Source: Micromussa lordhowensis
Taxonomy: Eukaryota; Cnidaria; Anthozoa; Scleractinia; Lobophylliidae
NCBI GenBank assembly: GCA_964020085.1
Contig: OZ026600.1
Coordinates: 8,974,448 to 9,038,447 of the forward strand
DNA length: 64,000 bases
Direction: 5' to 3'
The position numbers and the translations under genes were made by a program. The notes under the pieces are model-generated. The model did no database searches and was not told the DNA's origin. It saw only the letters and a program-made list of their open reading frames with translations. This document shows, piece after piece, positions 12,110-23,002 of this stretch (positions within the stretch are counted from its first letter, which is position 1; each line of letters opens with the position of its first letter).

Positions 12110-12292
12110 CTCGTGGTGAGCAAGGTCATATACTAGGTTCTTGTGTGTGACATGTGTCCTGCCATACTGCAAGGCTCAACGTGTCGAAATGATAAATGTG
12201 AATAAATGATAAATGGATTGGTGACTTGGATAAAGTGTAAATAATGAAGAAGCGTTCTCAAGTCGAAATACTCAGAAAAAGAATTTTCTGAG

Positions 12293-12363
12293 CCCCCAAC
12301 GGGAGTCGAACCCATGACCTTCCAGATACCGGTTGGACGCTCTAACCACTGAGCTATGGGAGA
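12293..12363 (-). repeat. tRNA-like / tRNA-derived SINE head, copy 2
   Basis: Identical in sequence to the tRNA-like block at 12039-12109, in the second 254-bp unit. The A and B boxes are intact, so RNA polymerase III transcription remains possible. Confidence 0.6.
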
Positions 12364-12720
12364 CTCGTGGTGAGCAAGGTCATATACTAGGTTCTTGTGT
12401 GTGACATGTGTCCTGCCATACTGCAAGGCTGAACGTGTCGAAATGATAAACGTGAATAAATGATAAATGGATTGGTGACTTGGATAAAGTGTAAATAATG
12501 AAGAAGCGTTCTCAAGTCGAAATACTCAGAAAAAGAATTTTCTGAGCCCCCAACGGGAGACGACACGTTGAGCCTTGCAGTTTTTGAAAGACAATTTCTC
12601 CTTGAATATTACACCCAAAGAGCTAAAAATTTCACCATGTACTAAGTTTCACTAGTTCTTTAGCTGCCTGAAGTCAATTCATATCTAACATGTTTCCTTC
12701 TATACGCAAAGCCGTATGCA

Positions 12721-12752
<32 letters not shown>

Positions 12753-12921
12753 TGAATCCGCCTATTGAAGAGCAAGTCATTCGCTTGATTCCTGGTCATT
12801 TGGTCGTTTATTTACTTTAACTGCTGTGTAAGCGAAGTAAAATTAAAATAAAAGTGGTGCATGCTTGAAAATTTTCAAACTTGTGGTTTTTATTTTTATT
12901 TTTCAAATTCCTGACCTGGAC

Positions 12922-13075
12922 TAGACCAATTTCGATATATTAAAATTCAACCTAACGCAATAGACCTCAGCACGAGGCTCTGGGGAATAAACCCCGCAAA
13001 CTCTGGAGTTATTGCCCAGAGCCTCGAACTGAGGTCTACTGTTTTAGGCTGAATTTTAATATCGAAATTGGTCTA
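12922..13075. mobile_element. MITE, TAGACC family, with probable TA target duplication
   Basis: The ends are TAGACCAATTTCGATAT and ATATCGAAATTGGTCTA, with long internal pairing (agacctcag / ctgaggtct; gaggctctggg / cccagagcctc). The paralogous site in copy 2 (about 18660-18672) reads straight through, giving an empty site and fixing the insertion limits. A related element with the same end motif lies at 53228-53358. Confidence 0.8.
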
Positions 13076-13982
13076 TTCTTGAACAAATTTGCAAATTTTG
13101 CCCAACTGCCCTCGGTTTGCAAAAATTCAAAATTAGAAGTTGATCAACAATCGATACATGTATTTGGTTTCGTAATTGAGAGCACCATATATCAAAGAGA
13201 ATATCACTTCTGATATACAACAGCCAGATGAGTATGGGAAAGGGTAGTTCTTACAGCCACTATTGGTCTGTTTAGCTTTGATTCGAAAATCCCGCAGAAA
13301 AGTGGAGTAATGTATCGTAATGTGCTTAGAGAGAAATTGCGGCAAAACGTGGAAAATTCTGCTCTAAAATCAGCCCACCACTGAAGGAGTTCTTTGTAAA
13401 ACATTGAATTAAGCTAAAAAAAAGGAAATTTATTCTGTTGAATTGTCTACCATATCGAGTTCACCTGCGACAAGACAATGGGATCATAATCTCTTGCACG
13501 TGACTTTCGTTTCAGAAAAAAAAAATCAGTGTAGCCTGAACAGCGAAGGAGTTTTCAACACCCCAGATAAAATGGTTTAAAATTGTTTTAAATTTGGTTC
13601 TAGGAATTTACCAAACAAACAACCCTACCAACAAACAACAATTTGCAGGCAATTAAGAGAAAAACATGCCACAACTTACCTCTCAGGTCAAATTTTTATT
13701 TCTTCTTTTGGCGGCCGATCAGTGACACTGACTGGCCATGAGAAACATCTTTGGCCAGATAAAAAGCAAAACAAAATAAAAACAGACAAACAACAAAGGG
13801 ACACAAAAATAGCCAACTAGCATACAGAAAACATTGTAAAAATTTAATTTCATTCTCCTTCGCCAGTTCATCCGAATGAAAATAATTTCTTACTACCAGC
13901 CAAATGACGACACACAAACAATATGGGAAGTTGTATTGCATAAGTACCACGTGGAACTCGCAAAGAAAGATAGGATAGATTC

Positions 13983-14580
13983 TTACAAACCTCGAAAAAG
14001 CAAATTATCCTGAGAGTTGGACGGAACATTCCGTATGCTACTACCAGTAGAGCGAGACCTATAAGCAGATTTAGCCATCTGAAACTTTTTACGGACTGCC
14101 TTATCTTGTGCCTTTCTGATACGCTTTTCGTCGGCCGAGTCGTCGGCGAGTTCATCACTCTCATATTCGTCTAATGCTAACCAGCCAGCTTCACTCTTGT
14201 CGGCGAGTTTGATGAGTTTCTGACGCCTTCCAACGAGTCTAATTGTACGCTTGGCCGCTTTGTTCGCCGAAGCTGTATCTTGGGTTTGAAGGTCTTCAGT
14301 AATGGACTATACCTCGTCGAGGAGTTCAGCGTTGAAGCGGAAACCGCGTGAGATTCCCCTTCTTCTTAAGCTTAGAAGCTTCGGCCTCTCTGCGGAGTTT
14401 CTTCGTTTCAGAGAGAGATTTGCTGGATTCGGGGTTACTCGCCGACGCGGTTGACAATTCATGTAATCTTGAATTCATGTAATCGTTAAACTGTTCGAAA
14501 ACAGCGTCAAATTGGCTAGAACGCTGAATAGGCGGCCCAGATTCTGTAGCACCATCGGACGGATGCTTACTATTGGACAT
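13983..14580 (-). pseudogene. Degraded gag-like or unknown charged protein
   Basis: Starting at ATG 14580 on the minus strand, the frame encodes a polar protein with a coiled-coil-like Ser/Lys/Glu-rich segment. It continues after a frameshift at about 14340 (KLKKKGN then RFNAELLDEV) into a highly charged stretch ending at TAA 13985-13983. An in-frame TAG follows RFNAELLDEV. The second part is rich in Lys, Arg, Asp and Glu (for example ESDELADDSADEKRIRKAQD). Such charged frames resemble the first frame of cnidarian retroelements, but I see no nucleic-acid-binding motif. The frameshift plus stop indicate a dead copy. It lies in sequence private to copy 1 of the segmental duplication. Confidence 0.5.
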
Positions 14581-15155
14581 ATTAGCTGCAAATCCACCGC
14601 CAAGAAGTACTAGAGGAGCGATAGCCGGATAATGAAATTCTGTAACGCGTAGAATAAATACTCTCGCTAATGAGATGCAACTGACGAAAAAAGTAAACTC
14701 CCAACATGAAAAGAACAATGCGTAAAGCGCAGTCCATAAGAAAATACATTTCTTTCATTTTCCAGGAATCATATTTGCAGCATAAAAGCTAGCTATTTGT
14801 CTTAACTGAGAAAATTTGTGAATGGGGCATTCCAAGCAGTTTTATTGAAAACACTTCTCAACTGAAAAGCTAACGACGGGGTTTTTAAATGAACTGAAAT
14901 AAACAGAGATAAAATAAATAAGCAATATTATAAGTGGCATTAAACATGAAAATAAGCAGAAACAATTCAAGGAGTGACAGCAAAATAAATTACACAAAAA
15001 ATCAGCTGGATGAGAAAATTGGACTTACTTGCTTTTATAATGAAGCCTTTTTTCCCATGATAACTATGGAATTTTTGCTTCTGAGGTATTTGGAAATTTT
15101 ACCAACAGTATACATTATGTATATTACGAACTCATAATGTGATTGGCTCCCAGTT

Positions 15156-15227
15156 GGCTTGATAGCTCAGTTGGTAGAGCACTGCACCGGTATCGCAGAG
15201 GTCTTGGGTTCAAATCCCGTTCAGGCC
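15156..15227 (+). repeat. tRNA-like SINE head (72 nt)
   Basis: The acceptor arms pair perfectly over 7 bp (GGCTTGA / TCAGGCC, one G-T). The D arm GCTC/GAGC is intact and the T arm has TTCAAAT in the loop. The anticodon stem has a C-A mismatch, the loop CCGGTAT has C at position 33, and the T stem has a T-T mismatch. The block is followed by an 'aattttttttcaggc' tail. Copy 2 of the segmental duplication lacks the insert, so this is a mobile SINE rather than an ancestral tRNA gene. Confidence 0.6.
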
Positions 15228-15723
15228 TGGAAATTTTTTTTCAGGCATAACTGCGATGATCAATCATGTCTTCATGACAGTAGACGGTAAGATATACATA
15301 ACATTCTGTAGACATCATTAATACATTCAGGATAAAATTAAATAATCAGTAAATGAGAAATCAATAAATTATTTCATGTCACTTTGATACAGTCGAATCC
15401 TGATTTAATAAAGCCCTGCCGGGCCGGGTCAGTGTTCACAGCCCGACTAAGCTAAGCTGAGCCGGATTAGTGTGAATTCTGATTTCAATTTCGGTGAGGT
15501 TTTCTGTTTTTATTGCATATCCATCACTTTTGAGCTTCAACAATCTGAAACTGCACAAAACATAAGAAGTGAAAAACGTTTCTCAAACTCATTAATAATT
15601 CATCAGGTTAAAACAAAGAAAATCACAAGCGTGAAGGAGATTTGGATACCCGGTCTTAATTGGCATAGATTTTGACGATTTTACCTCTCCGTTTTTTCCT
15701 TAGTTTTTGCTTCGATTGAGAAG

Positions 15724-15870
15724 ATATATCAAACACTCGAGACAGCTGTTTCATCGGCTATCCAAACACCTCGAATTCGTCAAAAATACTCCGCTGCGCG
15801 TCGTATTTTCAACTCTCTTCTCGGTGTTTGGATATCCCGATGAAACACTGTCACTCGTGTTTGACATATT
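15724..15870. mobile_element. MITE hairpin
   Basis: The arm 'tatcaaacactcgagacagc' through 'tatccaaacacc' pairs with 'ggtgtttggatatc' through 'actcgtgtttgacata'. The core is 'cgctgcgcg'. A separate palindrome, attgcactagactggtctagtgcaat, follows at 15879-15905. Confidence 0.6.
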
Positions 15871-16454
15871 ACTTGAAATATTGCACTAGACTGGTCTAGT
15901 GCAATATTTGCTGAATAAAACGATGTGTTTACTCAGCTGGCTGGGAAACGTGGAAAGTTTTTTTAGCTTGCGGAGATCTCGCCAATCATCACGTTTTTTT
16001 CCTACGACGCAGAAAGATAAACAAAAATTAATACGTTGCTTCAAAAATGTGTCTTATCTCTCTGCAATAAATGGAACAGTGCATCAGTTTAGAAAGGCAG
16101 GCCGATACGATTCCTCACTGCCTCATGACCAGAGAATCATTACCTCAAAACTCAAATAAGCTGGCTTTTTCCTTATATCTTTTCAGAAAAATAAACAAAT
16201 ATTTTGCTTCGGAAATGCGTCTTATTTGTCTACAATAGCAGAATAATGCATAAGTTTAGTTAGAGTGAATCAAGGGTATAAGAGTTAGTCACCAATATAG
16301 GTCTTATTCCCAAGACAATCCCTCTTAGGCTATTTTTTTAAATTATTTTCGGTTTCGGCAATCCTAGGAGGGTCCCTCCGGTGACAAGAATTTTATTTGA
16401 CATGAACAGCTCAAGCGTCCCCCACGCAACGTATCTGGTAACATTATTATAGGA

Positions 16455-16650
16455 TCTCTACCTGTTTCGAGTATTTCTATACTACTCCCATCCCCAACAT
16501 TAAATCGGCCGGTACCAATTTATACACCTGGGTAGAGGGAGGCAATGTAAGAGTAAAGTGTCTCTGAGCATAACACAATGTCCCCGGCAAGGGCTCGAAC
16601 TCGGACCGCTTCATCCGGAGGCGACTGCACTTTCCGCGGGGCTAATGCGC
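16455..16650 (-). repeat. tRNA-derived SINE, family S, copy 1
   Basis: It shares 'gtatttctatactactccc', 'cacctgggtagagggaggca' and 'aatgtccccggcaagggctc' with copies at 21995-22265 and 37338-37615. On the minus strand the head has a B-box-like 'cgagttcgagccc'. All three long copies have the same orientation in this window. Confidence 0.6.
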
Positions 16651-16914
16651 CTCTACAAAAAAAAGAGCAAAAGAACCGCAATTATATTCTTTAATAACCA
16701 CCAAGGAGGTGGCTGGCACATCAATATGTCCGTTTTGCCAGGCGAAAGGAGTCAAGCCCGAGAGAAGGCTTTACACAGTCTATACAATGAAAGCCAAATG
16801 CAGCGATGTCATTTACATAGATTCGCTAGCAATTGTATTATATTAATTGATTGAATTTTTTTTAGCCTGGCAGAGAAACAAGAATATCCTAGATTATATA
16901 GAAACAATAGCTTT

Positions 16915-16961
<47 letters not shown>

Positions 16962-17631
16962 CCAAATGGAGGGTATTATGTTTGTTATCCTTCAAATATT
17001 TTCGCAACACGCGTGGTTTTAAAATTTGGAGAATATCACTCCGACATGTCCGATATTCCCCTGTATTCAGTCACGTGACGCGTTTAAACCAATCACATGT
17101 GAGCAAACATATTTGATAGACTATAATGAAATATATGTCAATCAGGGCCACAAATAAAGAGAAATAATATAACAATCTTGCTATCAACTGACCAGGGAGG
17201 CCTTTTTCTCCTCCCTTTCGACGGACTAAGTCACTCTTATTTGAGCAGTAAAACAAGCCTTCAAAAAACAATCGAGAAAAGCGAGCGGGTTTTCAAGTAT
17301 CAATTTAACCAAAATATCAGACTTTTCGATAGTGGCAACTGTGCAAACAAGACAAATGAGATTTTTTGTTTCCTTGTATAGTTTCAATGAATAATATGCC
17401 ATTTTGCTGCCACAGTTATCAGCACAGCACACGTCATCTAAAATTGAATCGCTGACGCCTGGGCGTAAGGCCAAGTAAACCACTCTGAGGTGTTGTTTTA
17501 CTGCTGGTTTCCTTCATCTTTTCTGTTTTCTTCTTGTTGTTCAACAGTGATAAATCATTTCACTGACTAAGGCCACAGTCAGATCTTCAGACTTGGATAA
17601 GTTAGTAACTGATAACAGAGTGATTTTCGAA
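16651..17631. other. Intergenic upstream of the lectin; no gene supported
   Basis: No exon or recognisable repeat boundary was found. It presumably includes the lectin promoter and 5' UTR just upstream of 17632. Confidence 0.3.
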
Positions 17632-18412
17632 ATGTTGTCCAAAATGTGCTTCATTTTGTTCTTTTGCTTAACGGTGCAGTCGAAGACCTTATCTGCCAGC
17701 GATGAAGTTAAAAAGGCTATGTTATCATCAGTTCTTGACGACAAAACAACGCAGCTAGCGGACCAAACGTTTAACATCAACAACTGGGGCCTCGGAAAAA
17801 TTGAACGAAACCTGCTGATCGATATAAAGGCCAAAATCGACTCTTTGTCTGACAAAGGTAAACTGCTTTTATAACTGCAAATGAAGTCCATAACCGATTT
17901 AAGATAAACCTCTCTCTTGGCTTTAGATCTTCGGAAACATTTTAACTCCATTTTGATTTGACTTTTCAGTTACCGGGCCTGCTTGTCCAGATGGTTGGGT
18001 TCTTCGCGAAAAGTCATGTTTCCTTATGATCAACATTCCAACCCTGAAGTGGAGCGACGCTCGTAAAACTTGCCAGAATCTGGGAGGAGACCTCGCCATA
18101 ATCAGAACAGCTGAGGAAAATAACTTTACATTTGGCCTGGTGAAGAAGCAAATGACAATCACAGATTGGGGCGTGTGGCTTGGTTTAACCCGAAAGTCCG
18201 ATAAAAAGTTCTACTGGGTTGACGGCACTCCACTGACAGGCCACTATTCTGCTTGGGGAAGTGGAGAACCCAGTAATCCGAATAGCGAGTACTGTAGCAA
18301 TATGTTTGGCACGGGAAGCAGACAAGGAAAGTGGAATGACATATGGTGCTCTCTGAGAGAAGACCAACTTAAGAAAGCCCCAAGTATTCTTTGCCAGAAA
18401 GAATCCAACTGA
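17632..18412 (+). CDS. Secreted single-domain C-type lectin (222 aa)
   Basis: Exons 17632-17857 (donor AAAG|GTAAAC) and 17970-18412 (acceptor TTTTCAG|TT) join in frame to 222 residues. The start is MLSKMCFILFFCLTVQS, a signal peptide; the upstream open frame has no ATG. About 60 polar residues (neck) precede a C-type lectin domain starting CPDGWVLREKSCFLM. Family landmarks are in order: WSDARKTCQNLGGDLAII, WGVWLGLT, the calcium/sugar loop GEPSNPNSEYC, WNDIWC and the final ILC. The loop reads EPS where mannose-type lectins have EPN, while WND is present, so calcium binding is plausible but specificity uncertain. Likely role: extracellular glycan recognition, for example of microbes or symbionts. 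A polyadenylation signal lies at 18598-18603. The closing TGA is at 18410-18412. Confidence 0.88.
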
Positions 18413-18597
18413 ACTAACGATGGTGCTATTTTCTTTATTTTTACCGTAGAAATATATTGAAATCAAACGTCGGCTAGGGTAAAAGGTATTTCGCTTACAG
18501 TACACTTGGTATATATTGTACTGCAAGTCATTCGCTTGATTCCAGATCAGTTGGTCTTTTTTCTACTTTAACTGCTGTGTAAGCGAGGTAAAATTAA

Positions 18598-18603
18598 AAT
18601 AAA
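18598..18603 (+). promoter_or_regulatory. Likely polyadenylation signal of the lectin gene
   Basis: AATAAA lies about 190 bp after the lectin stop codon on the coding strand. The same hexamer context is conserved in the paralogous block near 12850, away from any lectin. Confidence 0.5.
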
Positions 18604-18886
18604 AGTGGTGCATGGTTGCAAATTTTGAAACTTGTGATTTTTACTTTTCAAATTTCTAACCCGAAATTCTTGAATAATTTGCAATGGATTTTGAAGATCG
18701 CACACTGTATCTTGGTTTACAGGAATTAATAGAAGTTGATTAAAAATCAAAATTCTGGGTTTCATCGTAAATGAAAAAAGCATATCTCAAAACAAATATC
18801 ACTTCTGATACACAACAGCCAGGTAAGTATGCGAAAGGATAGTTCTTACAGCAAGTGTTGGTCAGCTTAGCTGTGATTCGAAAATC

Positions 18887-20143
18887 ATACATACATACAT
18901 ACATACTTTATTGAGACTCCCTTCAACAGGGCTTTTCAGTCACAATGTTAAAAGAAAAGAAAACGTATTTGCTTACGGTATTCCGCGAAACGAAACGAAA
19001 CGAAACAAATTTAATCGATAAGGAAATTACCGTTCACCGAGTTGGCGATACCACTAAAATTTGTTCCTTCTCTTGGAAACCTGTTCTCGCTAGATGCCTT
19101 GTTTCGCATGATACCGATAACAGCCGATTGGTAATCGACGAAACAAGCGCTTCGCAGACAATTTCTTTAGGCGCTCCGCTTCTGAAAATTATCTTGCTAG
19201 ATAAAGCAAAGACAGGCTTACAGACGCGACAAGAAATTATTCCCTCTCTTCGAAAACTGTTCTCGCTAGATGCCTTGTTTCGCAAAATACCAACAGCGGC
19301 CGATTGGTAATCGACGAAACAAGATTCGCTGACTATTCATTCTCACGCGAGAGAATGCGTGACACTTCCGTTCTAAGTCACATGTATCAGATTTGGCGGG
19401 AAACTCATAGTTTTTCAGTCAACAATGGCGTTCAAGCTGCCATCGTTTGGTTTGCTTGGGCGTCCTACAATTGGAAAGCAACGTTCACTTTTGGACGGAA
19501 TCCCTCAGTTTTCGTCGATTACCAATCGGCCGTTATTGGTATTTTGCGAAACAAGACATCTAGCGAGAACAGTTTTCGAAGAGAGGGAATAATTTCTTGT
19601 CGCGTATGTAAGCCTGTCTTTGCTTTATCTAGAGATAATTTTCAGAAGCGGAGCGCCTAAAGAAATTGTCTGCAAAGCTTGTTTCGTCGATTACCAATAG
19701 GCTGTTATCGGTATTTTTGCGAAACAAGGCATCTAGCGAGAACAGGTTTCCAAGAGAAGGAATAAATTTTAGTGATATCGCCAACTCGGTGAACGGTAAT
19801 TTCCTTATCGATTAAATTTGTTTCGTTTCGTCTCGTTTCGTTTCGTTTCGTTTCGTTTCGTTTCGCGGAATACCGTAAGCCACTCCATTTACAGTGATTT
19901 AATTAAATTCAAAATATATTCAAATCATTAAAAATATATCCAAAATTACTTCGCATATATCGTATATATTATTAAAAAGTGTCCGCTTAAAAATATCAAT
20001 TTCTTTAGTATTCTTAATGTTGTCAGGTAGCCCATTCCATTCCCGTGGACCGCGAAAATAAAATGCCCTTTGTCCCATCGACAATCTACATCGGAGGATC
20101 ACAAAATTATTACATCCCCTTGTGTAAAAAATGTGGAAAATCC
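18887..20143 (-). mobile_element. 3' fragment of a non-LTR retrotransposon
   Basis: On the minus strand a frame ending at 19920 contains LSMGQRAFYFRGPREWNGLP and FKRTLFNNIY. This matches the pattern 'G.RAF...P..WN.LP...F+..L' found after the reverse transcriptase domain at the C-terminus of CR1/L2-like elements. The 3' end is 'tcaataaagtatgtatg' with a TATG microsatellite. The insertion splits copy 2 of the segmental duplication, and 'aaaatc' flanks both sides (about 18881-18886 and 20142-20146), a possible short target duplication. A foldback element sits inside it. Confidence 0.7.
18971..19880. mobile_element. 910-bp foldback element nested in the LINE fragment
   Basis: The ends are gcttacggtattccgcg and cgcggaataccgtaagc. 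The two arms (about 18971-19322 and 19512-19880) are near-perfect reverse complements, each with a GAAAC/GTTTC tandem run near the tip. Each arm also contains an internal direct repeat, 'gattggtaatcgacgaaaca' preceded by 'ctcgctagatgccttgtttc' (19081-19146 and 19259-19322 in arm 1). The central ~190 bp has no clear coding capacity. No target-site duplication was obvious. Confidence 0.75.
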
Positions 20144-20735
20144 CGCAGAAAAGTGGAGTAATGCATCGAAATGTACCCGGAGATAACTTGCGGCAAAACC
20201 TAAGCGTTTTATTCAGTCATGAACTACGCTACACCAGGCTAGAGTTCACCGACGACTAAGTTTCATACAGTCAAACAATGAAAAATTGTCTTTGAAAATC
20301 TCTTGTTCACTTCAGTTGGCCGAAATTACAATAATGACTACTGTTAATTATATTTAGCGAAAGTACTTTATTGATGTTTTTAATGAATAAGGAACGCGTT
20401 CCAGCACTTCACTGAGGGTCAATAAACAGAGATAAATAGAAACATAAAAAATTAATGGAAATAAACATGAAAATAAGCAGAAACAATTCAAGGAGCAGCA
20501 ACAAAATAAGTTATACAAAAAATAAGCTGCATGAGAAAATTGGAGTGACTTGCTTTTATAGTACTTTATAATGAAGCCTTTTTCCCATGATGTAACATTT
20601 TTGTTTCAGGCATTTGGAAATATTGCTAACAGTATACCTGAGAGTGCAATACATTCAGGAAAAAATTAAATAATCATTAAATGAATTAAATAAATTAAAT
20701 TATTTCATGTCACTTTGATACAGTGGAATCCTGAT

Positions 20736-21781
20736 TTCTTAATCCCCTGATTTTTCATCATCCCTTCCTCACTAATTGTTGCGCCAACCCCGCCACCCCC
20801 CCCCCCCCCCCAAAAAAAAAAAATTGAACCAATTTCTGTTTCCCCAAGTGGTTCAAGTGATCAGGATTCCACTTTACTGCTGTTTGACTACTGGAGCTCA
20901 CAGCTCGGGAGGTCCCTGGCCAGTTATTAAGGGAGTAATTTTAATTCCAATAGATGAAACTTAAAAGTTTTGTACTATTCTTCTACTGCTATTAGCAATT
21001 GATTAGTAATAGTAATGGGACCAAGTGGAGAACAATTCAGGGAGTAATCACGCAAGTACTTTCAAAATCACATTGACACGAGAATCACATGGGTATCCCA
21101 TTACAAAAAGTTCAAAGGGGTTACCTCAATTTGACACCCATGTGATTGTGCACCAATTACGTGACAATTAGGTGCACGGAGAACCAATCACAATCAAGAA
21201 TTTTGTTCTAGATATGATTAATAGTGTAATAACAGCACCAGTCATATTATACACTGGGTACTGATTTAAAAGAAGACTCTGATGCACCAAAACTGTTGGT
21301 TTTAACCATTTGACAACTAAGTGATGAGCATGATGTACATGTAGATCATAAGTTATGCGATGGATGGATTCCTGAATGAGAGGTTTCAGGTAATTAGTAG
21401 ATTGGTCACGCAACTGCTTTTGATGATCTATTCGCTAGATAATGAACAAGCAGGGCCTGGTGTATAGCATTCATTGATGCAGTGGGCCCAATCAGGTTTT
21501 GTTATATTCTTGACACAAGCTTACTTAAGTTCCAAGGCTTCTGGTTTAGAATTTGCAATGCCGGGGAAATGCATAACCACAGTGCTAAGGCTGGTTTTCA
21601 CTACTCCATAACCATAAGCAAAATATGCAGATGCAAGAAAACTGTTGATGATAAAATGCTATTTGCACCTTTTGAAAGGAAAATATCAAAACGAAAGTAA
21701 CAACACCTAAATGCATTATGATCATGTTTACATGCTGGTGAAAACCAGGGTTTGTATGTAATTGCTCTGAAAACAGCTGGC
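20736..21781. other. Intergenic; no gene supported
   Basis: It begins with a homopolymer C then A run (20796-20823). 'cagtggaatcctgattt' at 20725 and 'gatcaggattccact' at 20859 form a short inverted pair that could be a small MITE. No exon was found. Confidence 0.4.
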
Positions 21782-21922
21782 CCGGGTTGTTTGAAGACTG
21801 GAAAACGCTATATCCACAAGATAAATCTCTGTTAAAGTGTTAACAAAACAAACCGCGCTATCCGCTGGATAGTGATTTATCCTGTGGATAGTTTTATCCA
21901 CCTTTCTAACAACCCAGGTCTG
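21782..21922. mobile_element. MITE with GGGTTGTT / AACAACCC ends
   Basis: The ends 'cccgggttgttt' and 'ctaacaacccagg' pair, and internal blocks 'gatagtgatttatcctgtgg' and 'ccacaagataaatc' continue the pairing. It is about 140 bp and non-coding. Confidence 0.55.
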
Positions 21923-21994
21923 ATGTACTTACATGTTATTATTATGACTGGTGTGGTAGAACCTAATTAGGTAAGGTAAGGACTACATTCAATC

Positions 21995-22265
21995 CAAGTG
22001 GCTCATCCAACCGGTCAGCTTATCTCTGGTTTCTGTAGCATGAAGCTGCTCAATGGAGTATTTCTACCCTTACCCTGGATGGGATGCTAATACATCACAG
22101 GGTTCACCTCCCCCCCCCCCCCCCACCCCCAAATGTTAAATTCGCTGCTACCCATTTATGTAGTACCTGGGCAGAGACCGAGGCACTGTGAGAGTAAAGC
22201 ATCTAGCCCAAGAACACAACACAGTGTCCCTAGCCATGGCTCAAACTTGAACCCAAACCACTTGA
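21995..22265 (-). repeat. tRNA-derived SINE, family S, copy 2
   Basis: It shares 'ccctggatgggatgctaat', 'cactgtgagagtaaagcat' and 'gaacacaacacagtgtccc' with the copy at 37338-37615. A C-rich run (22109-22132) interrupts it. Confidence 0.6.
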
Positions 22266-23002
22266 TGAACTTAATTAGAAGTAATGTTTATTTGCTTGTG
22301 TTATAGAGAGCTTGTAGGGCCAAATAGGCCATTTTGGCCTGGGGTGACACAAAGTATTGACTGAAGAAAACCACTTCATGGCTAGAGTAGGTGACTAACG
22401 TTGCTATCTTGAATCAAAAGAATCAGATGAATAGTCCAGTAGAGTGGCCGGATTACTTTTGACAACCATGTTGGCTTCAACACTAGCACAGTATGTCTCA
22501 TCTTCTTGTCAAGGTTGTTTTAATCAATGCTAGATCCTTTGACTAAATCAGTCTTATACAACATTCACACTGTTGACTACATTAAAGCTCTATATCCTTG
22601 GAACAAGTTTGTCAATTTCACCATAAGATGCCAAATTCAATAAAATTTTTCCTTATTTATTCCAGAGAAAACATTAGCATTTTAAAATCAGCAACTTTAC
22701 AAAATTATTTTAAACCTATATAGCTGCATGGTCATTGCTATCTATAAATAATATCGTTTCCCTTCTTCTCGCACCACAGGAGATTCCATTGACAAATTTT
22801 ATGTCCCCTCTGAGGTCGGCTTTGAACTGATGTGTGTAACGTACGTGGAGCGCCGGATAAATGACAACTCTTGTTATCATCTTCCTGCCCGCTGAGGCAC
22901 GCGCTGCAAACAGCTGCAATCATCAATTCGTTTCATCTCGCTGAATCGCGAAATTGCGTCAAACCAGAAACTTGATAATTATATAATAACATCAAAAGCG
23001 TG
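22266..23002. other. 3' flank of the Rho-family gene; nothing recognised
   Basis: No coding exon or repeat could be supported. On the minus strand this is the 3' flank and UTR of the Rho-family gene that ends at 23003. Confidence 0.3.

Larger units (their letters stand above)
11983..12557. repeat. 254-bp tandem repeat containing a tRNA-like sequence
   Basis: Two full units (11983-12236 and 12237-12490) and a 67-bp partial third unit (12491-12557) are nearly identical; I count two differences between the full units, so the tandem duplication is recent. Each full unit includes a minus-strand tRNA-like sequence. Immediately after the partial unit, cgacacgttgagccttgcag (12558-12577) is the reverse complement of the block at 12169-12188 inside unit 1, which suggests an inversion or template switch at the array edge. 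Confidence 0.85.
12764..15420. repeat. Segmental duplication, copy 1
   Basis: This region shares blocks in the same order with 18522-20735. Shared blocks: 'gcaagtcattcgcttgattc'; 'taaaataaaagtggtgcatg'; 'cgcagaaaagtggagtaatg'; 'catgaaaataagcagaaac'; and 'tttcatgtcactttgataca'. Copy 1 carries private insertions: a MITE (12922-13075), about 1.5 kb with a degraded gag-like frame, and a tRNA-like SINE. Copy 2 has a LINE fragment instead. In copy 2 the duplicated block starts in the 3' flank of the lectin gene; no lectin coding sequence is present beside copy 1. Confidence 0.8.
18522..20735. repeat. Segmental duplication, copy 2
   Basis: This is the paralogue of 12764-15420. The alignable sequence is interrupted at 18887-20143 by a LINE fragment, and resumes with aaatcccgcagaaaagtgga at 20142. 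A 270-bp stretch at about 20190-20455 has no match in copy 1. Confidence 0.8.

Noticed and set aside
11966..12426. Frames containing 'SPIAQWLERPTGIWKVMGST'
   Set aside because: These are translations of the tRNA-like repeat; this peptide recurs wherever such repeats occur and is not a gene.
11983..12557. CRISPR-like array
   Set aside because: Only two long units, no short repeat/spacer pattern, and the genome is eukaryotic.
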